Positions 31,924 through 41,339 of a stretch of DNA of 44,681 nucleotides are shown piece after piece (positions within the stretch are counted from its first letter, which is position 1; the number at the start of each line of letters is the position of its first letter). A program made the translations under genes and the position numbers. The notes beneath the pieces are model-generated. The model searched no databases and was not told where the DNA came from. It saw nothing but the letters and a program-made list of their open reading frames with translations. The stretch is from Candidatus Mediterraneibacter avicola. GTDB lineage: Bacteria; Bacillota; Clostridia; Lachnospirales; Lachnospiraceae. The stretch lies in contig DXDR01000057.1 of assembly GCA_019115385.1 (NCBI GenBank), positions 1 through 44,681 on the forward strand, in the 5' to 3' direction.

Positions 31924-33461
31924 GGCGCATCATTTCCTTTCTCTATGATCTGATAGATTCTCTCCATATCCAGACTCTCCCTGATGATATCCGCCAGCCT
32001 GTCATACTGTTCTTCCTTGTATGCCTTCCAGTCCCTCACCTGAAGTCCGCCAGGATCGTATCCTTTCTCTTTTAAAAGCGTGCTGAGAAATCCCCTCGCA
32101 CATTCCGGCGCGTCAAAAATGCCGTGGACATAACATCCGTAGACATTCCCTCTCTGGGCGCCGTCCGTATCTGCCGTTCCTGTGCTGCCGGAAATTCCGA
32201 CGAGAGATTTTGCATGGTAATCCCGATCTTCCGTTTCCTGTTTTTCCAGAACCGTGCTTTTCCCCATATGAATCTCATATCCTTCAAACTCTGTACCCGA
32301 GAGTTCTTTCAGTATTCCGTCCATTTCCAGGAAACGCCCCTGTACTCTGGTTCTTGTCTTCTCTTTTTCAAATACGGTCCGAATAGGAAGCAGGCCCATT
32401 CCCCTGACTGTCCCTTTCCTCTCTGCGCCCGCCGGATCGGAAATCTCCGCTCCCAGCATCTGATACCCTCCGCAGATGCCGAACACCAGACCTCCCTTTG
32501 ACGCATGTCTTAATATTTTCGCTTCAAGTCCATTCTGCCTCATCCAGAGCAGATCCTGAATTGTATTCTTGCTGCCCGGCAGGATCACCGCATCCGGCTC
32601 TCCGAATTCAGCCGGAGTGCTGACATATCTTACGCCCGCTTCATCCAGCGCCTCCAGCGGTGCAATATCCGTAAAGTTTGAAATTCTCGGCAGACGGATC
32701 ACTGCCACATCTAACAGGCCGGCGCTTTGTTTTTTCTGAAACCGTTCCGTCAGGCTGTCCTCTTCATCTATATCCAGATGGAAATAGGGCACCACGCCCA
32801 GTACGGGAATCCCGGCCCGCTCTTCCAACATAGTAAGCCCCGGCTTCAGGATGGATACATCCCCCCGAAATTTATTGATGATCATCCCCTTAATTCTCCG
32901 GCGCTCCTCTTCCTCCAGCAGCATGACCGTGCCGATCAGCTGGGCGAACACGCCGCCCCGGTCGATATCTCCGGCCAGCAGCACCGGAGAATCTGTCAGT
33001 TCCGCCAGGCCCATATTTACGATATCATCCTTTTTCAGATTGATCTCCGCCGGGCTGCCCGCCCCCTCGATCACGATCACATCATACTTGCTTTTTAACT
33101 CCTGGTATGCCTCCATGATATAAGGAATATATTCTTTTTTATGGCGGTAATATTCCACCGCCGCCATCACCCCAATAGGTTTTCCGTTTATGATCACCTG
33201 GGAGCCTGTATCGTTTGTCGGTTTCAGCAGGATGGGATTCATGGCGGCGGACGGTTCGATTCCGGCCGCCTCCGCCTGCATCACCTGGGCCCGGCCCATT
33301 TCAAGCCCTTCTTTTGTGATAAAGGAATTGAGAGCCATATTCTGAGATTTAAACGGCGCCACGCTGTACCCGTCCTGTTTCAGGACACGGCAGAGTCCTC
33401 CTGCCAAAACGCTTTTTCCTGCATTTGACATCGTCCCCTGTATCATGATCGAACCTTTCAT
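31911..33461 (-). CDS. cobQ: Cobyric acid synthase
   Basis: 516 aa. Glutamine- and ATP-dependent amidation of adenosylcobyrinic acid a,c-diamide to cobyric acid. N-terminal P-loop domain: [30 protein letters not shown], and [14 protein letters not shown]-terminal class I glutamine amidotransferase domain with [11 protein letters not shown] (catalytic Cys) and CYVHGIFD (catalytic His). Full family length. The start overlaps the cobD-like stop by 4 bases. Confidence 0.96.
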   Translation of the reverse strand: MKGSIMIQGTMSNAGKSVLAGGLCRVLKQDGYSVAPFKSQNMALNSFITKEGLEMGRAQVMQAEAAGIEPSAAMNPILLKPTNDTGSQVIINGKPIGVMAAVEYYRHKKEYIPYIMEAYQELKSKYDVIVIEGAGSPAEINLKKDDIVNMGLAELTDSPVLLAGDIDRGGVFAQLIGTVMLLEEEERRRIKGMIINKFRGDVSILKPGLTMLEERAGIPVLGVVPYFHLDIDEEDSLTERFQKKQSAGLLDVAVIRLPRISNFTDIAPLEALDEAGVRYVSTPAEFGEPDAVILPGSKNTIQDLLWMRQNGLEAKILRHASKGGLVFGICGGYQMLGAEISDPAGAERKGTVRGMGLLPIRTVFEKEKTRTRVQGRFLEMDGILKELSGTEFEGYEIHMGKSTVLEKQETEDRDYHAKSLVGISGSTGTADTDGAQRGNVYGCYVHGIFDAPECARGFLSTLLKEKGYDPGGLQVRDWKAYKEEQYDRLADIIRESLDMERIYQIIEKGNDAPCSL

Positions 33462-34507
33462 CTGCCGGCCTCCTTCATTATCTCCTCAAATGCCCGGACA
33501 AGGATCTGGTTTTCGCTCCGTCTGCGTACCGCGATCCGGTACCATCCTTTTGCCAGGCCTCTGTAATCTGCACAGTCCCGGATTAAAATATTCCGCTTTT
33601 TCATCTCATTGAACAGATCGGTCTCACTGTACAGCAGAATATAATTTGCATCCGAAGGGATATACTCCATTCCCAGTCTGTCCAGGTGTTCTTCCAGAAA
33701 ATGTCTCTCTTCCGAAATAAGTTTTCCTGCTTCTCTTACCATACTTTCTTCATCCAGAGCCGCAATCCCGGCCTCCTGAGCGGGAATTGACACACTCCAG
33801 GGCTGGCGCATCTGCTCCATTTTCTCTGCCAGCCTGCGGTCTGACGTAATTCCATACCCCAGCCGGAGCCCTGGCATTGCAAAAGTTTTTGTAAATGCCC
33901 GGACAACTGTAAGATGGGGATACCGGACCGTCTCTTTTATTATGGAATACTTCTCCGGCTCTTCCAGAAGGCCCGCAAAGCATTCATCCGCCACAAGCCG
34001 TATCTGAAACTTTTCACAGAGCTGTACCGCCCGGATGAGCAGATTTCTGTCTGTTACGGCCCCCGCCGGATTGCCGGGAGAACAAAGGAAAACAATATCT
34101 ATCTGTTCATTCAGTTCGGAAAGAAAAGCTTCGTCTATGCAGAAAGCGTTTTCCCGTTTTGTTCTGTAGTATTTTATTCTGCATCCTACCGTCCTGAGCG
34201 CCCGCTCGTATTCCGAAAAAGCAGGAACAGGAAGAAACGCCCGCTTCGGCTTTTCCGCCAGCACAAGGGTGTAGAATATCTCTGCCGCCCCATTGCCGAA
34301 TACATAATACTCCTGCGGAAGCCCCTGCCGCTGCGACAGTTTTTCCCTCAGCTTTCTGCATCGGCTGTCCGGGTAAGCTTCCGCCTGCTCAATCCCCCGC
34401 TTTGCCGCTTCTGTCACATGCTCTGATATCCCGAGAGGATTGACATTTACAGAAAAATCCAGCATATCTCCGTATGTATATATATCTCCGCCATGACTGT
34501 ATCTCAT
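33458..34507 (-). CDS. cobD: Threonine-phosphate decarboxylase (CobD-like, PLP aminotransferase fold)
   Basis: 349 aa. The N-terminus [26 protein letters not shown] is typical of L-threonine-O-3-phosphate decarboxylases, which make the aminopropanol-phosphate arm of cobalamin. The fold-type I sites are present: [19 protein letters not shown], and the PLP Lys in [16 protein letters not shown]. By fold alone it could be histidinol-phosphate aminotransferase, but its place between cobQ and cbiB decides. GGGAGG precedes the ATG. Confidence 0.92.
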   Translation of the reverse strand: MRYSHGGDIYTYGDMLDFSVNVNPLGISEHVTEAAKRGIEQAEAYPDSRCRKLREKLSQRQGLPQEYYVFGNGAAEIFYTLVLAEKPKRAFLPVPAFSEYERALRTVGCRIKYYRTKRENAFCIDEAFLSELNEQIDIVFLCSPGNPAGAVTDRNLLIRAVQLCEKFQIRLVADECFAGLLEEPEKYSIIKETVRYPHLTVVRAFTKTFAMPGLRLGYGITSDRRLAEKMEQMRQPWSVSIPAQEAGIAALDEESMVREAGKLISEERHFLEEHLDRLGMEYIPSDANYILLYSETDLFNEMKKRNILIRDCADYRGLAKGWYRIAVRRRSENQILVRAFEEIMKEAGR

Positions 34508-34619
34508 GCTTTCCCTCCCGAATCAGCCCCGGCACAAAATTGATGTGTTAAGTCAATTCGCCGCGCCCTTTGCCTTTTAAATCAAACATTTGAAAACAGG
34601 AAATATTCCCTGGAAATTT

Positions 34620-35600
34620 CTACAGAAAAATCAGAGCGGCCTTCATTCCCCCGCACAGGAGCAAAAGCAGCAGCGCCGTCACATACATCAGTCTCTGCGA
34701 TCTCTTGATATCCCGTGGTTCAATGGGACGCAGTCTGTCCCCAATAAACTCTTTCTTATATAATTTCCCGAAATATACCGCATCCCCGGCAAGCTGTACC
34801 CGAAGCGCCCCTGCACAGACAGATTCCGTTTGCGCCGCATTCGGACTGGCGTGCTTCTTCCGGTCTCTTCTGTAGATCCTCCATGCATTTCTCCCGTCTA
34901 ATCCGGTCAGATATGCCGCCGCGATCATAGCCAGAGCAGTGATCCGTGCGGGAATGTAGTTAAAAATATCGTCCATTCCGGCCGGAATCCGTCCGAAATA
35001 CAGATATCTGTCATTCTTATACCCAAGCATGGAATCCATTGTATTGACCGCCTTGTAGAGAAATCCCAGCGGCGCGCCGCCGATCATCATATAAATCAGA
35101 GGCGCGGTCACACCGTCGGACGTATTTTCCGCCACCGTCTCCACCGCCGCTTTGGTCACTCCCTCTCCGGTCAGACTCTCCGTATCTCTTCCTACGATCA
35201 TGGATACAGCGCGGCGGGCTCCAGGCAGGTCATCTTCCTGAAGCCGGTCGTATACCTTTCCGCTCTCCCTGCACAGGCTCCTGGCTGCCAGAATCTGAAA
35301 ACACCAGAAAGTCTCCAGAGCGAAGCGGACTCCCGGATGGAGCTTCTGAGCCAGAAAGAGGAGCCCCAACGGGATGAGAAAGGACACTCCTGCAATAAAC
35401 ACCCAGAGAACTGCGCCGGCCAGAACCAGATGTTTCTCCCTGAACAGTTTCCGCAGGATCCTCTCTCCCAATTCAATCCCTTTTCCGATAATCCGAACCG
35501 GGTGATAGAGCCATGAGGGGTCTCCGAATATAAAGTCCAAAACAAATCCTGCTGTGCAGGCTCCAAGCGAAATCATCAGTTCTGTCACATTTCTTTCCAT
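34620..35600 (-). CDS. cbiB: Adenosylcobinamide-phosphate synthase CbiB
   Basis: 326 aa integral membrane protein that joins aminopropanol phosphate to cobyric acid. Signature GDPSWLYHPVRIIGKGI (about 26-42), MIVGRDTESLTGEGVTKAAVETVAENTSDG, and MDSMLGYKNDRY. Helices at about 7-27, 57-80, 205-225 and 305-326. First gene of a minus-strand group cbiB-cobD-cobQ-hemC, with a 112-base gap to cobD that holds no recognisable feature. Together with CobD-like protein it forms the step that completes the lower arm. Confidence 0.95.
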   Translation of the reverse strand: MERNVTELMISLGACTAGFVLDFIFGDPSWLYHPVRIIGKGIELGERILRKLFREKHLVLAGAVLWVFIAGVSFLIPLGLLFLAQKLHPGVRFALETFWCFQILAARSLCRESGKVYDRLQEDDLPGARRAVSMIVGRDTESLTGEGVTKAAVETVAENTSDGVTAPLIYMMIGGAPLGFLYKAVNTMDSMLGYKNDRYLYFGRIPAGMDDIFNYIPARITALAMIAAAYLTGLDGRNAWRIYRRDRKKHASPNAAQTESVCAGALRVQLAGDAVYFGKLYKKEFIGDRLRPIEPRDIKRSQRLMYVTALLLLLLCGGMKAALIFL

Positions 35601-35642
35601 CCTTTATCTGTCTGTCAGCCGGTTTTTCCGGCCATCCCGTCT

Positions 35643-35671
35643 ATCATAGCACATTGCCGCCGGCCTGTGAA
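35643..35671 (-). promoter_or_regulatory. Sigma-A type promoter for cbiB
   Basis: Minus strand TTCACA (35666-35671; five of six), 17-base spacer, TATGAT (35643-35648; five of six) with an upstream TG making an extended -10. The start would be about 35 bases before the cbiB ATG, leaving no room for a cobalamin riboswitch. Confidence 0.65.
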
Positions 35672-35704
35672 ATGAAAATAAAACAGATTCTCGCTGTTCT
35701 GCGC

Positions 35705-35971
35705 TCAAAATTCCATTTCCAGCCCCACACACAGCTGATGGACCATGCCGCCCAGTTCCCGGGAAAGGATCCGGTAACCGTTGTCGCCGGTACAGTGTCC
35801 GGTATAGATCTGCTCTACACCTGTCCTGTGGATTTTCTCAGCAAATTCTTTTATATAACGGTCTGTTTTATTGTGCAGGTGAAAGCCTCCGATCATAGCC
35901 AGAATCCTTCTGCCCGGATACTGCTCTGCTGTTTCTCTGATAATATTATCCGCCAATACTGTTATTCTCAT
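35705..35971 (-). pseudogene. Metallo-beta-lactamase-fold hydrolase with the middle deleted
   Basis: 88 aa. The first ten residues (MRITVLADNI) look like the true start of a metallo-beta-lactamase-fold hydrolase of the dihydropterin/aminobenzene-phosphate synthase type, and the rest (RRILAMIGGFHLHN ... YTGHCTGDNGY) is the C-terminal end of the same family. The central part with the HxHxDH zinc site is missing, so an in-frame internal deletion of some 150 codons is likely. The frame is still intact and its ATG overlaps the stop of the OLD-type gene (ATGA). It cannot be a working enzyme. Confidence 0.65.
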
Positions 35972-37866
35972 ATTTCCCCTTTGTATGATGATTCTGCATT
36001 CTTTTTCTTCCGGCTCTCAAAATAGATAAACCGGTCAATGGAATCCAGAATATCGGCAAAATCTTCTCTCGGCGCCTCGTCGATATACCGGCTCAGTATT
36101 TCCTGTTCCTGCTCCTTATACCGGCCGTAATAAATATCGTACAGGTTATGTCCCCTCATATGGATCCTGATCTCCTCCATATGGGCCTTTACGTCTTCTA
36201 CAGTCTCAAAGTCCCGTCCCATCACTTCCAGCAGTTTCTGTCCGCTTCTGAGGCGGTAGAGATAGTCCCGCCATTTCTCAAGGAATATCTCATAGAACTG
36301 GTCTTCCGACTCTATGACCCCGATCCGGGCCATAACCTTCGGGTCAAGGAAATAATTTTCAAAGGAATAATATTTCAGGATCAGCACATTCTTTTCCGTG
36401 ACCCGGGGCAGGCGGTCCACGTCCTCCTCGTTTCTGCGGGCATAATACCTGCAGAGCTGAGATTTCAATTCTTCACTGTCCTTCCCGTCACCGTCACGGA
36501 TCATGAGAAAGTTATCCCGGATATAAATCTGATTCATATATTTTAAATTGGCATAAGTCTTGATATTGGTACAGCTGTTTGTCGTGATAATCGCAATCCG
36601 TGAAAGATTTCCCTCGCTGTCATATGTTTCCGAATAATATTTGCGGATCAGGAGAGGCAGCCGGCTTTTATCCTGCTTCCCTTCTACGATAAACACAAAA
36701 TTTACATTCATCAGGTCATTAGCCGAGTAGCCCAGATCGTCCAGAACGGCGCTGATATCCGTCTTCTCCCTTACCTCCGACAGACCGTCTTCGTTCAGAA
36801 ATACCTGCCGGATCTGCCTGCTGTTAAAATTGGACAGCAGATTCGGAGAATGGGTGGAAAACATGACCTGATTTTTCCGGGAAAGCCGGTACAGGATATC
36901 CCCGGATACTCTCTGCAGCTTCGGATGGAGAAAAATCTCCGGGTCCTCCACCATGATAATATCCGCGTTTTCCATGCCCTCTTCTTCATACGTTTCCAGA
37001 AGAGACAGCATATAAATACTGCGCATCCCTTTTCCCATGCTACCTGCCGGACGTTTTTCCTGGCATCCTGCCTGCCGCACCTCCGCTGTCACAGCCAGCG
37101 TCCGCTCAATATCCAGATTCATCGAATAAACAATTTCATCACGTCCGCCGTTTCTGCGGAAATTCTCATTGACTCTCCGGGAGAATGCATCCAGGTTCAG
37201 ATTGTACAGCTTATATTCCAGCAGCTTTGCTGCTTCAAAAGCATTCAGCTCCTCCGTCGTTTTCTTGTGAAGCAATCCGATGCAGGAGAAGCAGTGATTG
37301 CATTCTTTTGCCATGTCAAACATACAGCACCCGGAACGCATCTGTTTGAGCAGATCATCTTCCTGCATCAGAAGAAGATCATCCTGGAACTTCTCCAGAT
37401 TTCTCTGGGCGTCCATATAATAAATGTGCGGAAATATCTGAGGAATGTAGCTGTTATTTTTCTGATGTCCGTCACTGTAGCGGATCCTTCCTTCCCGGTT
37501 GGCGGAAAATTCAAAAGAGAGCACACCGCCGGACTCTTCCCCCGGCACATAGGACGGAAGTTTTCTGCAGAAATCCCTGTACCATGCCTCGTATCTGCGG
37601 TAGGCGCTGACCAGTCCGAATCTGTGAAACCGTTTCAAGTCGTCGTCTGTAATCTGAAGTGTAACCTGGATCTCCACATTCGGAAAATTTTTCCTGAAGT
37701 CCTCTTCTTTCACGGTATAGTCCCCGCCCACGGCCCGCAAGGCATCCAGGACGGCGGTTTTCCCCGTATCGTTCTTGCCCACAAGGATAAGAGCATTTTC
37801 AATACCCCTGATATGCATCTCTCTGATGGACTTGAAATTCCGGATCCTCAAATCTGTAATCTGCAT
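35968..37866 (-). CDS. OLD-family ATP-dependent nuclease (AAA ATPase with TOPRIM)
   Basis: 632 aa. SMC/ABC-type ATPase half: LRIRNFKSI, Walker A GKNDTGKT (30-37), Walker B MVEDPEIFLHP (305-315) and the STHSPNLL switch His (339). TOPRIM half: VFIVEGKQDKSRL (391-403, Glu) and MIRDGDGKD (455-463, Asp pair). OLD nucleases cleave DNA with ATP and often act in phage defence. Unusual is a cysteine cluster at residues 180-195 (CC-x7-C-x2-C-x2-C) inside the ATPase half. AGGAGGTG precedes the ATG. Neighbours are DUF1905 and XRE genes; no Gabija-type helicase partner is present, so it is a stand-alone OLD protein. Confidence 0.88.
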   Translation of the reverse strand: MQITDLRIRNFKSIREMHIRGIENALILVGKNDTGKTAVLDALRAVGGDYTVKEEDFRKNFPNVEIQVTLQITDDDLKRFHRFGLVSAYRRYEAWYRDFCRKLPSYVPGEESGGVLSFEFSANREGRIRYSDGHQKNNSYIPQIFPHIYYMDAQRNLEKFQDDLLLMQEDDLLKQMRSGCCMFDMAKECNHCFSCIGLLHKKTTEELNAFEAAKLLEYKLYNLNLDAFSRRVNENFRRNGGRDEIVYSMNLDIERTLAVTAEVRQAGCQEKRPAGSMGKGMRSIYMLSLLETYEEEGMENADIIMVEDPEIFLHPKLQRVSGDILYRLSRKNQVMFSTHSPNLLSNFNSRQIRQVFLNEDGLSEVREKTDISAVLDDLGYSANDLMNVNFVFIVEGKQDKSRLPLLIRKYYSETYDSEGNLSRIAIITTNSCTNIKTYANLKYMNQIYIRDNFLMIRDGDGKDSEELKSQLCRYYARRNEEDVDRLPRVTEKNVLILKYYSFENYFLDPKVMARIGVIESEDQFYEIFLEKWRDYLYRLRSGQKLLEVMGRDFETVEDVKAHMEEIRIHMRGHNLYDIYYGRYKEQEQEILSRYIDEAPREDFADILDSIDRFIYFESRKKKNAESSYKGEI

Positions 37867-37906
37867 CCCTGCACCTCCTGTCCAGGTAATATTCTGCTCC
37901 CGGAAG

Positions 37907-38170
37907 TTATACGCAATCGCTATCCCCTTTGCCTAGCTTAGTGCGGATGGCTTTTGTAATTCCGATGATATAGCAGACTGAGCCGTCCGCATATTTCACT
38001 CCCATATTTACTATGCTTCCGTCATATGGCTGGCCGTCAAATTCTGCATGGACTTTTACCCGTCCTTTGCCGAACTCTTCTCGGATATTCCACGGGAAAA
38101 TAACATAAGCGCCTCCCCTTTCTGGAATGCAGTGAATTCTTTCGTCATATTCATATATTTTTCCGTTCAT
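37907..38170 (-). CDS. DUF1905 domain protein
   Basis: 87 aa from the second ATG (38170), which is eight bases after GAGAGG; the first ATG (38176) is only two bases away from it. The small beta-rich domain GGAYVIFPWNIREEFGKGRVKVHAEFDG and the end ITKAIRTKLGKGDSD match DUF1905. Function unknown. It lies just after an XRE regulator and before the OLD-type nuclease, and is probably co-transcribed with both. Confidence 0.8.
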   Translation of the reverse strand: MNGKIYEYDERIHCIPERGGAYVIFPWNIREEFGKGRVKVHAEFDGQPYDGSIVNMGVKYADGSVCYIIGITKAIRTKLGKGDSDCV

Positions 38171-38182
38171 AGACATTTCCTC

Positions 38183-38638
38183 TCAATATAGCCGGTCCAG
38201 CTGCCTGGATATGCGGTACCTGGCCACAAATGCCACAACTTCCGCACACAGTGCAAGTATGATAACCCATCCCGGGACGCGGATTTCCAGCTGAATCCGG
38301 CATAAAATCGTCACTGCGAGAAATATCCCTGAAACAAGCTGGATAAACTCCATAAGCCGTTTCCGTTTTTCCTCCAGTTCTTTCCGTCGTTTTACGATAT
38401 CGGAATGAAACGGAAGATCATTTTTTGTAAACTCTTTCAGATCCTCATCTGATATCAGTTCATCCAGGCTGATATCCAGTTCCACCGCCAGTTTTTTCGC
38501 CATGATAAGATCCGGGCATCTGCTGCCGTTCTCCCACCGGCATACGGTCTGTCTCGATACATACAGCTTATCCGCCAGCTGCTGCTGGGTAAGATGCCGT
38601 TCCTCTCTCAGCCTCTTAATATTATCACCTAATGCCAT
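38183..38638 (-). CDS. XRE-family transcriptional regulator with membrane tail
   Basis: 151 aa from the ATG at 38638 (AAGGAGG nine bases upstream; the longer frame to 38668 is not supported). The N-terminal Cro/CI-type helix-turn-helix is IKRLREERHLTQQQLADKLYVSRQTVCRWENG, followed by a charged linker (LISDEDLKEFTKNDL). Two hydrophobic segments near the C-terminus (about 93-113 and 118-138) suggest membrane anchoring, a form common in Clostridia. Target unknown; it may control itself and the following DUF1905/OLD genes. Confidence 0.88.
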   Translation of the reverse strand: MALGDNIKRLREERHLTQQQLADKLYVSRQTVCRWENGSRCPDLIMAKKLAVELDISLDELISDEDLKEFTKNDLPFHSDIVKRRKELEEKRKRLMEFIQLVSGIFLAVTILCRIQLEIRVPGWVIILALCAEVVAFVARYRISRQLDRLY

Positions 38639-38762
38639 ATTACACAGCCTCCTTTTTCTTTGCCCCAACTATATAACATTGCATTCTGAGTGAAAAGTTC
38701 CATTCACGATTCCCTGTGTTTCCATTCCGGTAACAGCCTGTTAGCGCTCTTCACGACACAAT

Positions 38763-39287
38763 TTACAGCCCGTACCGCTCTTTAAAATCCTCATACTGCT
38801 GTTCCCGCAGTTCTTCCACTTTCTTTTCCCTCGCCTGGTCAGCAAAATGAAGCGGTACACTTGCCACGGCCAGAATGAGCATACCCCCGATACACATCAG
38901 GATCAGCCAGCGCGCTCCTGCACGGAGTACCGGTCCGGTCGTCATATTATTAATCTCATTGATATTGAGCACCTGTGCATATCTTTTTTTCCCACAGCCG
39001 GGACATTGGAATTTTTTCGCATAATACCTGTACTGCGGACGATTTACAAATGCACCGCCCTGCACCTTTGTTCTGGTCACTGTTCTGTATTTTGATGTAT
39101 AGCTCTTTGTAAATTCTGCAGCGCTCACTTCATACTCTGCACCGCATTTTTCGCATTTTACATGACCGACAAAATCAGCTCCCGCCACTACATCCCTGCT
39201 GTGACGTATAAACTGAACTGCACAGAAAATCAGCCACACCAATAAAAAGCTTCCCATAATCGTTAGTATAATGAATCTTGCCATCAT
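38763..39287 (-). CDS. Membrane protein with zinc-ribbon-like loop
   Basis: 174 aa from the ATGATG at 39287, preceded by AGGAAGG; a longer frame starting with TTG inside the tag stop is unlikely. Membrane helix at about 3-24, then a soluble loop with CEKCG and CPGCG pairs roughly 60 residues apart, a second helix at about 125-148 and a charged C-terminus (REKKVEELREQQYEDF). Probably a metal-binding membrane protein; no family recognised. It is downstream of tag. The 124 bases between it and the XRE gene hold AT-rich DNA without a clear promoter. Confidence 0.7.
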   Translation of the reverse strand: MMARFIILTIMGSFLLVWLIFCAVQFIRHSRDVVAGADFVGHVKCEKCGAEYEVSAAEFTKSYTSKYRTVTRTKVQGGAFVNRPQYRYYAKKFQCPGCGKKRYAQVLNINEINNMTTGPVLRAGARWLILMCIGGMLILAVASVPLHFADQAREKKVEELREQQYEDFKERYGL

Positions 39288-39316
39288 AAGCTGACCCTTC
39301 CTCACCTGTGATTTTT

Positions 39317-39937
39317 TTACTCGCAATCTCTTCTCTTACGAACCGCCTCTGTCATTTCCAGAAGCTCCTGATACCGGAAACATGACTCTATATGATCGTT
39401 AATGATCCCGCACGCCTGCAGATGCGAATAGACTGTAACAGATCCCATATACTTCAGGCCACGTTTCTTCAAATCCTTGCTTATCCGGTCTGACAGACCG
39501 TTTCTCGCCGGGATCTGCCCTTTCTGATGACCGGTATAAAGATATGTTCTGCCTTTCGTAAAGCTCCAGATATAATCGCTGAAGGATCCGAACTCCCTGC
39601 GGATATCCCGGAAACACCGGGCATTATGTATCACGGCTTCGATCTTTCTCCTGGATCGGATCATTCCCTCTGTTTCCATGATCCTCAGAATATCTTCTTC
39701 CTCATATTCCGCCACTTTGTCAAAATCAAAATTATCAAAACAATTTCTGAAGATCTCCCGCTTCTGGATCATCATATTCCAGTTGAGACCGCACTGCATG
39801 ACTTCCATCATCAGAAACTCAAACTGCTTCTGATCGTCATGCACCGGAACGCCCCATTCCTCATCATGGTAGCGGATCATTTTTTCATTGCACATACACC
39901 AGGGGCACCGCTCCATATTTTCCTTCTTATAGATCAT
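39317..39937 (-). CDS. tag: DNA-3-methyladenine glycosylase I
   Basis: 206 aa. Excises 3-methyladenine from alkylated DNA. Family motifs: ERCPWC and YHDEEWGVPVHDD near the start, FEFLMMEVMQCGLNW, and the C-terminal INDHIESCFR. The first Cys and His with the last His and Cys are the zinc ligands of Tag. The start at 39937 overlaps the stop of the upstream acetyltransferase gene (ATGA). A start seven codons later (MERCPWC) also has a ribosome site. Confidence 0.95.
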   Translation of the reverse strand: MIYKKENMERCPWCMCNEKMIRYHDEEWGVPVHDDQKQFEFLMMEVMQCGLNWNMMIQKREIFRNCFDNFDFDKVAEYEEEDILRIMETEGMIRSRRKIEAVIHNARCFRDIRREFGSFSDYIWSFTKGRTYLYTGHQKGQIPARNGLSDRISKDLKKRGLKYMGSVTVYSHLQACGIINDHIESCFRYQELLEMTEAVRKRRDCE

Positions 39938-40365
39938 TTCCGCTCCCATCTCATCAGATATTCCTTCTCATCTGTGCTCTCATCTGTGGTTCTTTCTATG
40001 ATATGAAATCCTTCCCGCTCATAAAATCTGACGGCACGCGCGTTCTTCCGGTATACATTCAGCGTCAGTTCCCGCTTCTCCCCTTTCACAAAATCGAGAA
40101 GCGCTTTGCCGATTCCTCCAGACCGTGCTTCCTTTCGGACAAAAATACCCGCGATATATTCCTGATCCAGTCCGACAAATCCCTCAATCTCATTTTTACT
40201 TTCATCCACACAGACATACACTTCCGCCTGAAGGAGCATTTCTCTTACCGGAAGGTAATTATTTTCCCAGTACTCTGCCGGAATAAAATCATGGGCATCT
40301 CTATTTGCATCCAGCCAGATTTGTGAGACTATGTCGATATCTGTTTTCTGTAATCTTCTTATCAT
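39934..40365 (-). CDS. GNAT-family N-acetyltransferase
   Basis: 143 aa from the ATG at 40365 with GGAG eight bases upstream; the longer frame would run into the remnant at 40371. Typical GNAT order: MIRRLQKTDID start, VYVCVDE strand, acetyl-CoA loop VRKEARSGGIGKALL (about 82-96) and ALNVYRKN-like end LTLNVYRKNARAVRFYEREGF. Resembles the PhnO/YjaB type; substrate unknown. Coupled to tag by an ATGA overlap. Confidence 0.88.
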   Translation of the reverse strand: MIRRLQKTDIDIVSQIWLDANRDAHDFIPAEYWENNYLPVREMLLQAEVYVCVDESKNEIEGFVGLDQEYIAGIFVRKEARSGGIGKALLDFVKGEKRELTLNVYRKNARAVRFYEREGFHIIERTTDESTDEKEYLMRWERK

Positions 40366-40370
40366 ATCCT

Positions 40371-40487
40371 CTACTCCACAAACGAATGACTCATAATATA
40401 AAACGTTTCCTGACTCGGCATCCACTTCTTCTCCATCTTTTCAAGACTGTCGTCATATGCCGCCGCATCCGCTTCGTTTACGTTCAT
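40371..40487 (-). pseudogene. Short C-terminal remnant between two acetyltransferase genes
   Basis: A 38-residue frame beginning MNVNEADAAAYDDSLEKMEK and ending FYIMSHSFVE, open seven codons further upstream to the stop just after the preceding gene. The composition is protein-like and it looks like the C-terminus of a longer protein, but there is no ribosome site. Family not recognised. Confidence 0.35.
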
Positions 40488-40508
40488 CACAGGGCTGTCC
40501 GAATAATA

Positions 40509-41006
40509 TCATTTTCTCCCTTCCAGAGCACCTGGGATCAATTCTTTTACCAGCATTGCAGCAGGATATTTTCCGCCATCCACACAGACATTATATTTCT
40601 TGCAGCATTGAAAGCCGCAGCTTACATAGTTGGCCGGGCTTCCAAATATGACGACCACATCATACCCAAGTTCTGCCGCTCTCTGAAAAGAATGCTCTAT
40701 AAGCATTTTCCCGTATCCTTTCCTCTGATACTCCGGCAGAATACTGACCGGTCCAAAGGTGAGGATCTCTTTCTCCAACCCTGCTTCATCAGTCAGTTTT
40801 GCCTTCGTATACATAATATTTCCGATTACGTTTCCGTTCAGTTCCGCCACAAAGTCAAGCTCCGGTATAAAATCTGCGTGCTGCCGCATAATATGGACGA
40901 GATAATGCTCCATACATCCCGGCGCATACACATTATAAAAAGCTTTTCTTGTAATCTCTTCTACGATCTGATAATCTGATTCTTTCTCATTTCTGATCTG
41001 AAACAT
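40509..41006 (-). CDS. GNAT-family N-acetyltransferase (YhbS-like)
   Basis: 165 aa. Starts MFQIRNEKESDYQIVEEITR; acetyl-CoA loop LPEYQRKGYGKMLIEHS (about 93-109), followed by GYDVVVIFGSPANYVSCGF, the usual YhbS/PA3944-type 'G-x-P-x-Y-Y/V-x-x-F-G' segment. AAGGAG-like site before the ATG. Substrate unknown. Upstream to 41115 is non-coding. Confidence 0.88.
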   Translation of the reverse strand: MFQIRNEKESDYQIVEEITRKAFYNVYAPGCMEHYLVHIMRQHADFIPELDFVAELNGNVIGNIMYTKAKLTDEAGLEKEILTFGPVSILPEYQRKGYGKMLIEHSFQRAAELGYDVVVIFGSPANYVSCGFQCCKKYNVCVDGGKYPAAMLVKELIPGALEGRK

Positions 41007-41115
41007 GTCTGTTCTCCTTATCGTTCTATTTATTCCTTTTTCTCACACGTAAAATACAACTCATCTTCCGAAAAATGGACTTCCATATTTTTTTGCCTGT
41101 AATATTATGAGTTAT

Positions 41116-41339
41116 TCATTTCAGACTGCAAATCTCATTCTGCAAATATTCCAGAAAGGTTCCGGCATGTGCCCCATCCATCTGAGTGTGATAAATTTCA
41201 TATTCCTTTTTCTGCTGAACCTGACCAGGCTTGTGACGTCTAAAGTTTTGAAAAAGGTGACCATTGGATTCGGCGCCTTCATCCAAAGTTCATATGCCAC
41301 TGCCCGGCTTGTATCTCTTGGAGCAACTTCCTTCGACAT
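41116..41339 (-). pseudogene. Chloramphenicol-acetyltransferase-like gene with internal deletion and frameshift
   Basis: From the ATG at 41339 (GGGAGGTCATT before it) the frame MSKEVAPRDTSRAVAYELWM ... MVTFFKTLDVTSLVRFSRKRN matches the N-terminus of CAT-type acetyltransferases. Directly after, another frame reads YEIYHTQMDGAHAGTFLEYL and ends EICSLK at 41116, matching the family C-terminus including the HxxxDG active-site pattern. Some 130 central residues are lost and the junction is out of frame; read straight, the first frame stops at 41121. Non-functional. Confidence 0.7.

Noticed and set aside
36850-37941. 363-aa plus-strand open frame
   Set aside because: Antisense to the OLD-type nuclease; composition (His/Phe/Cys-rich) is that of a shadow frame.
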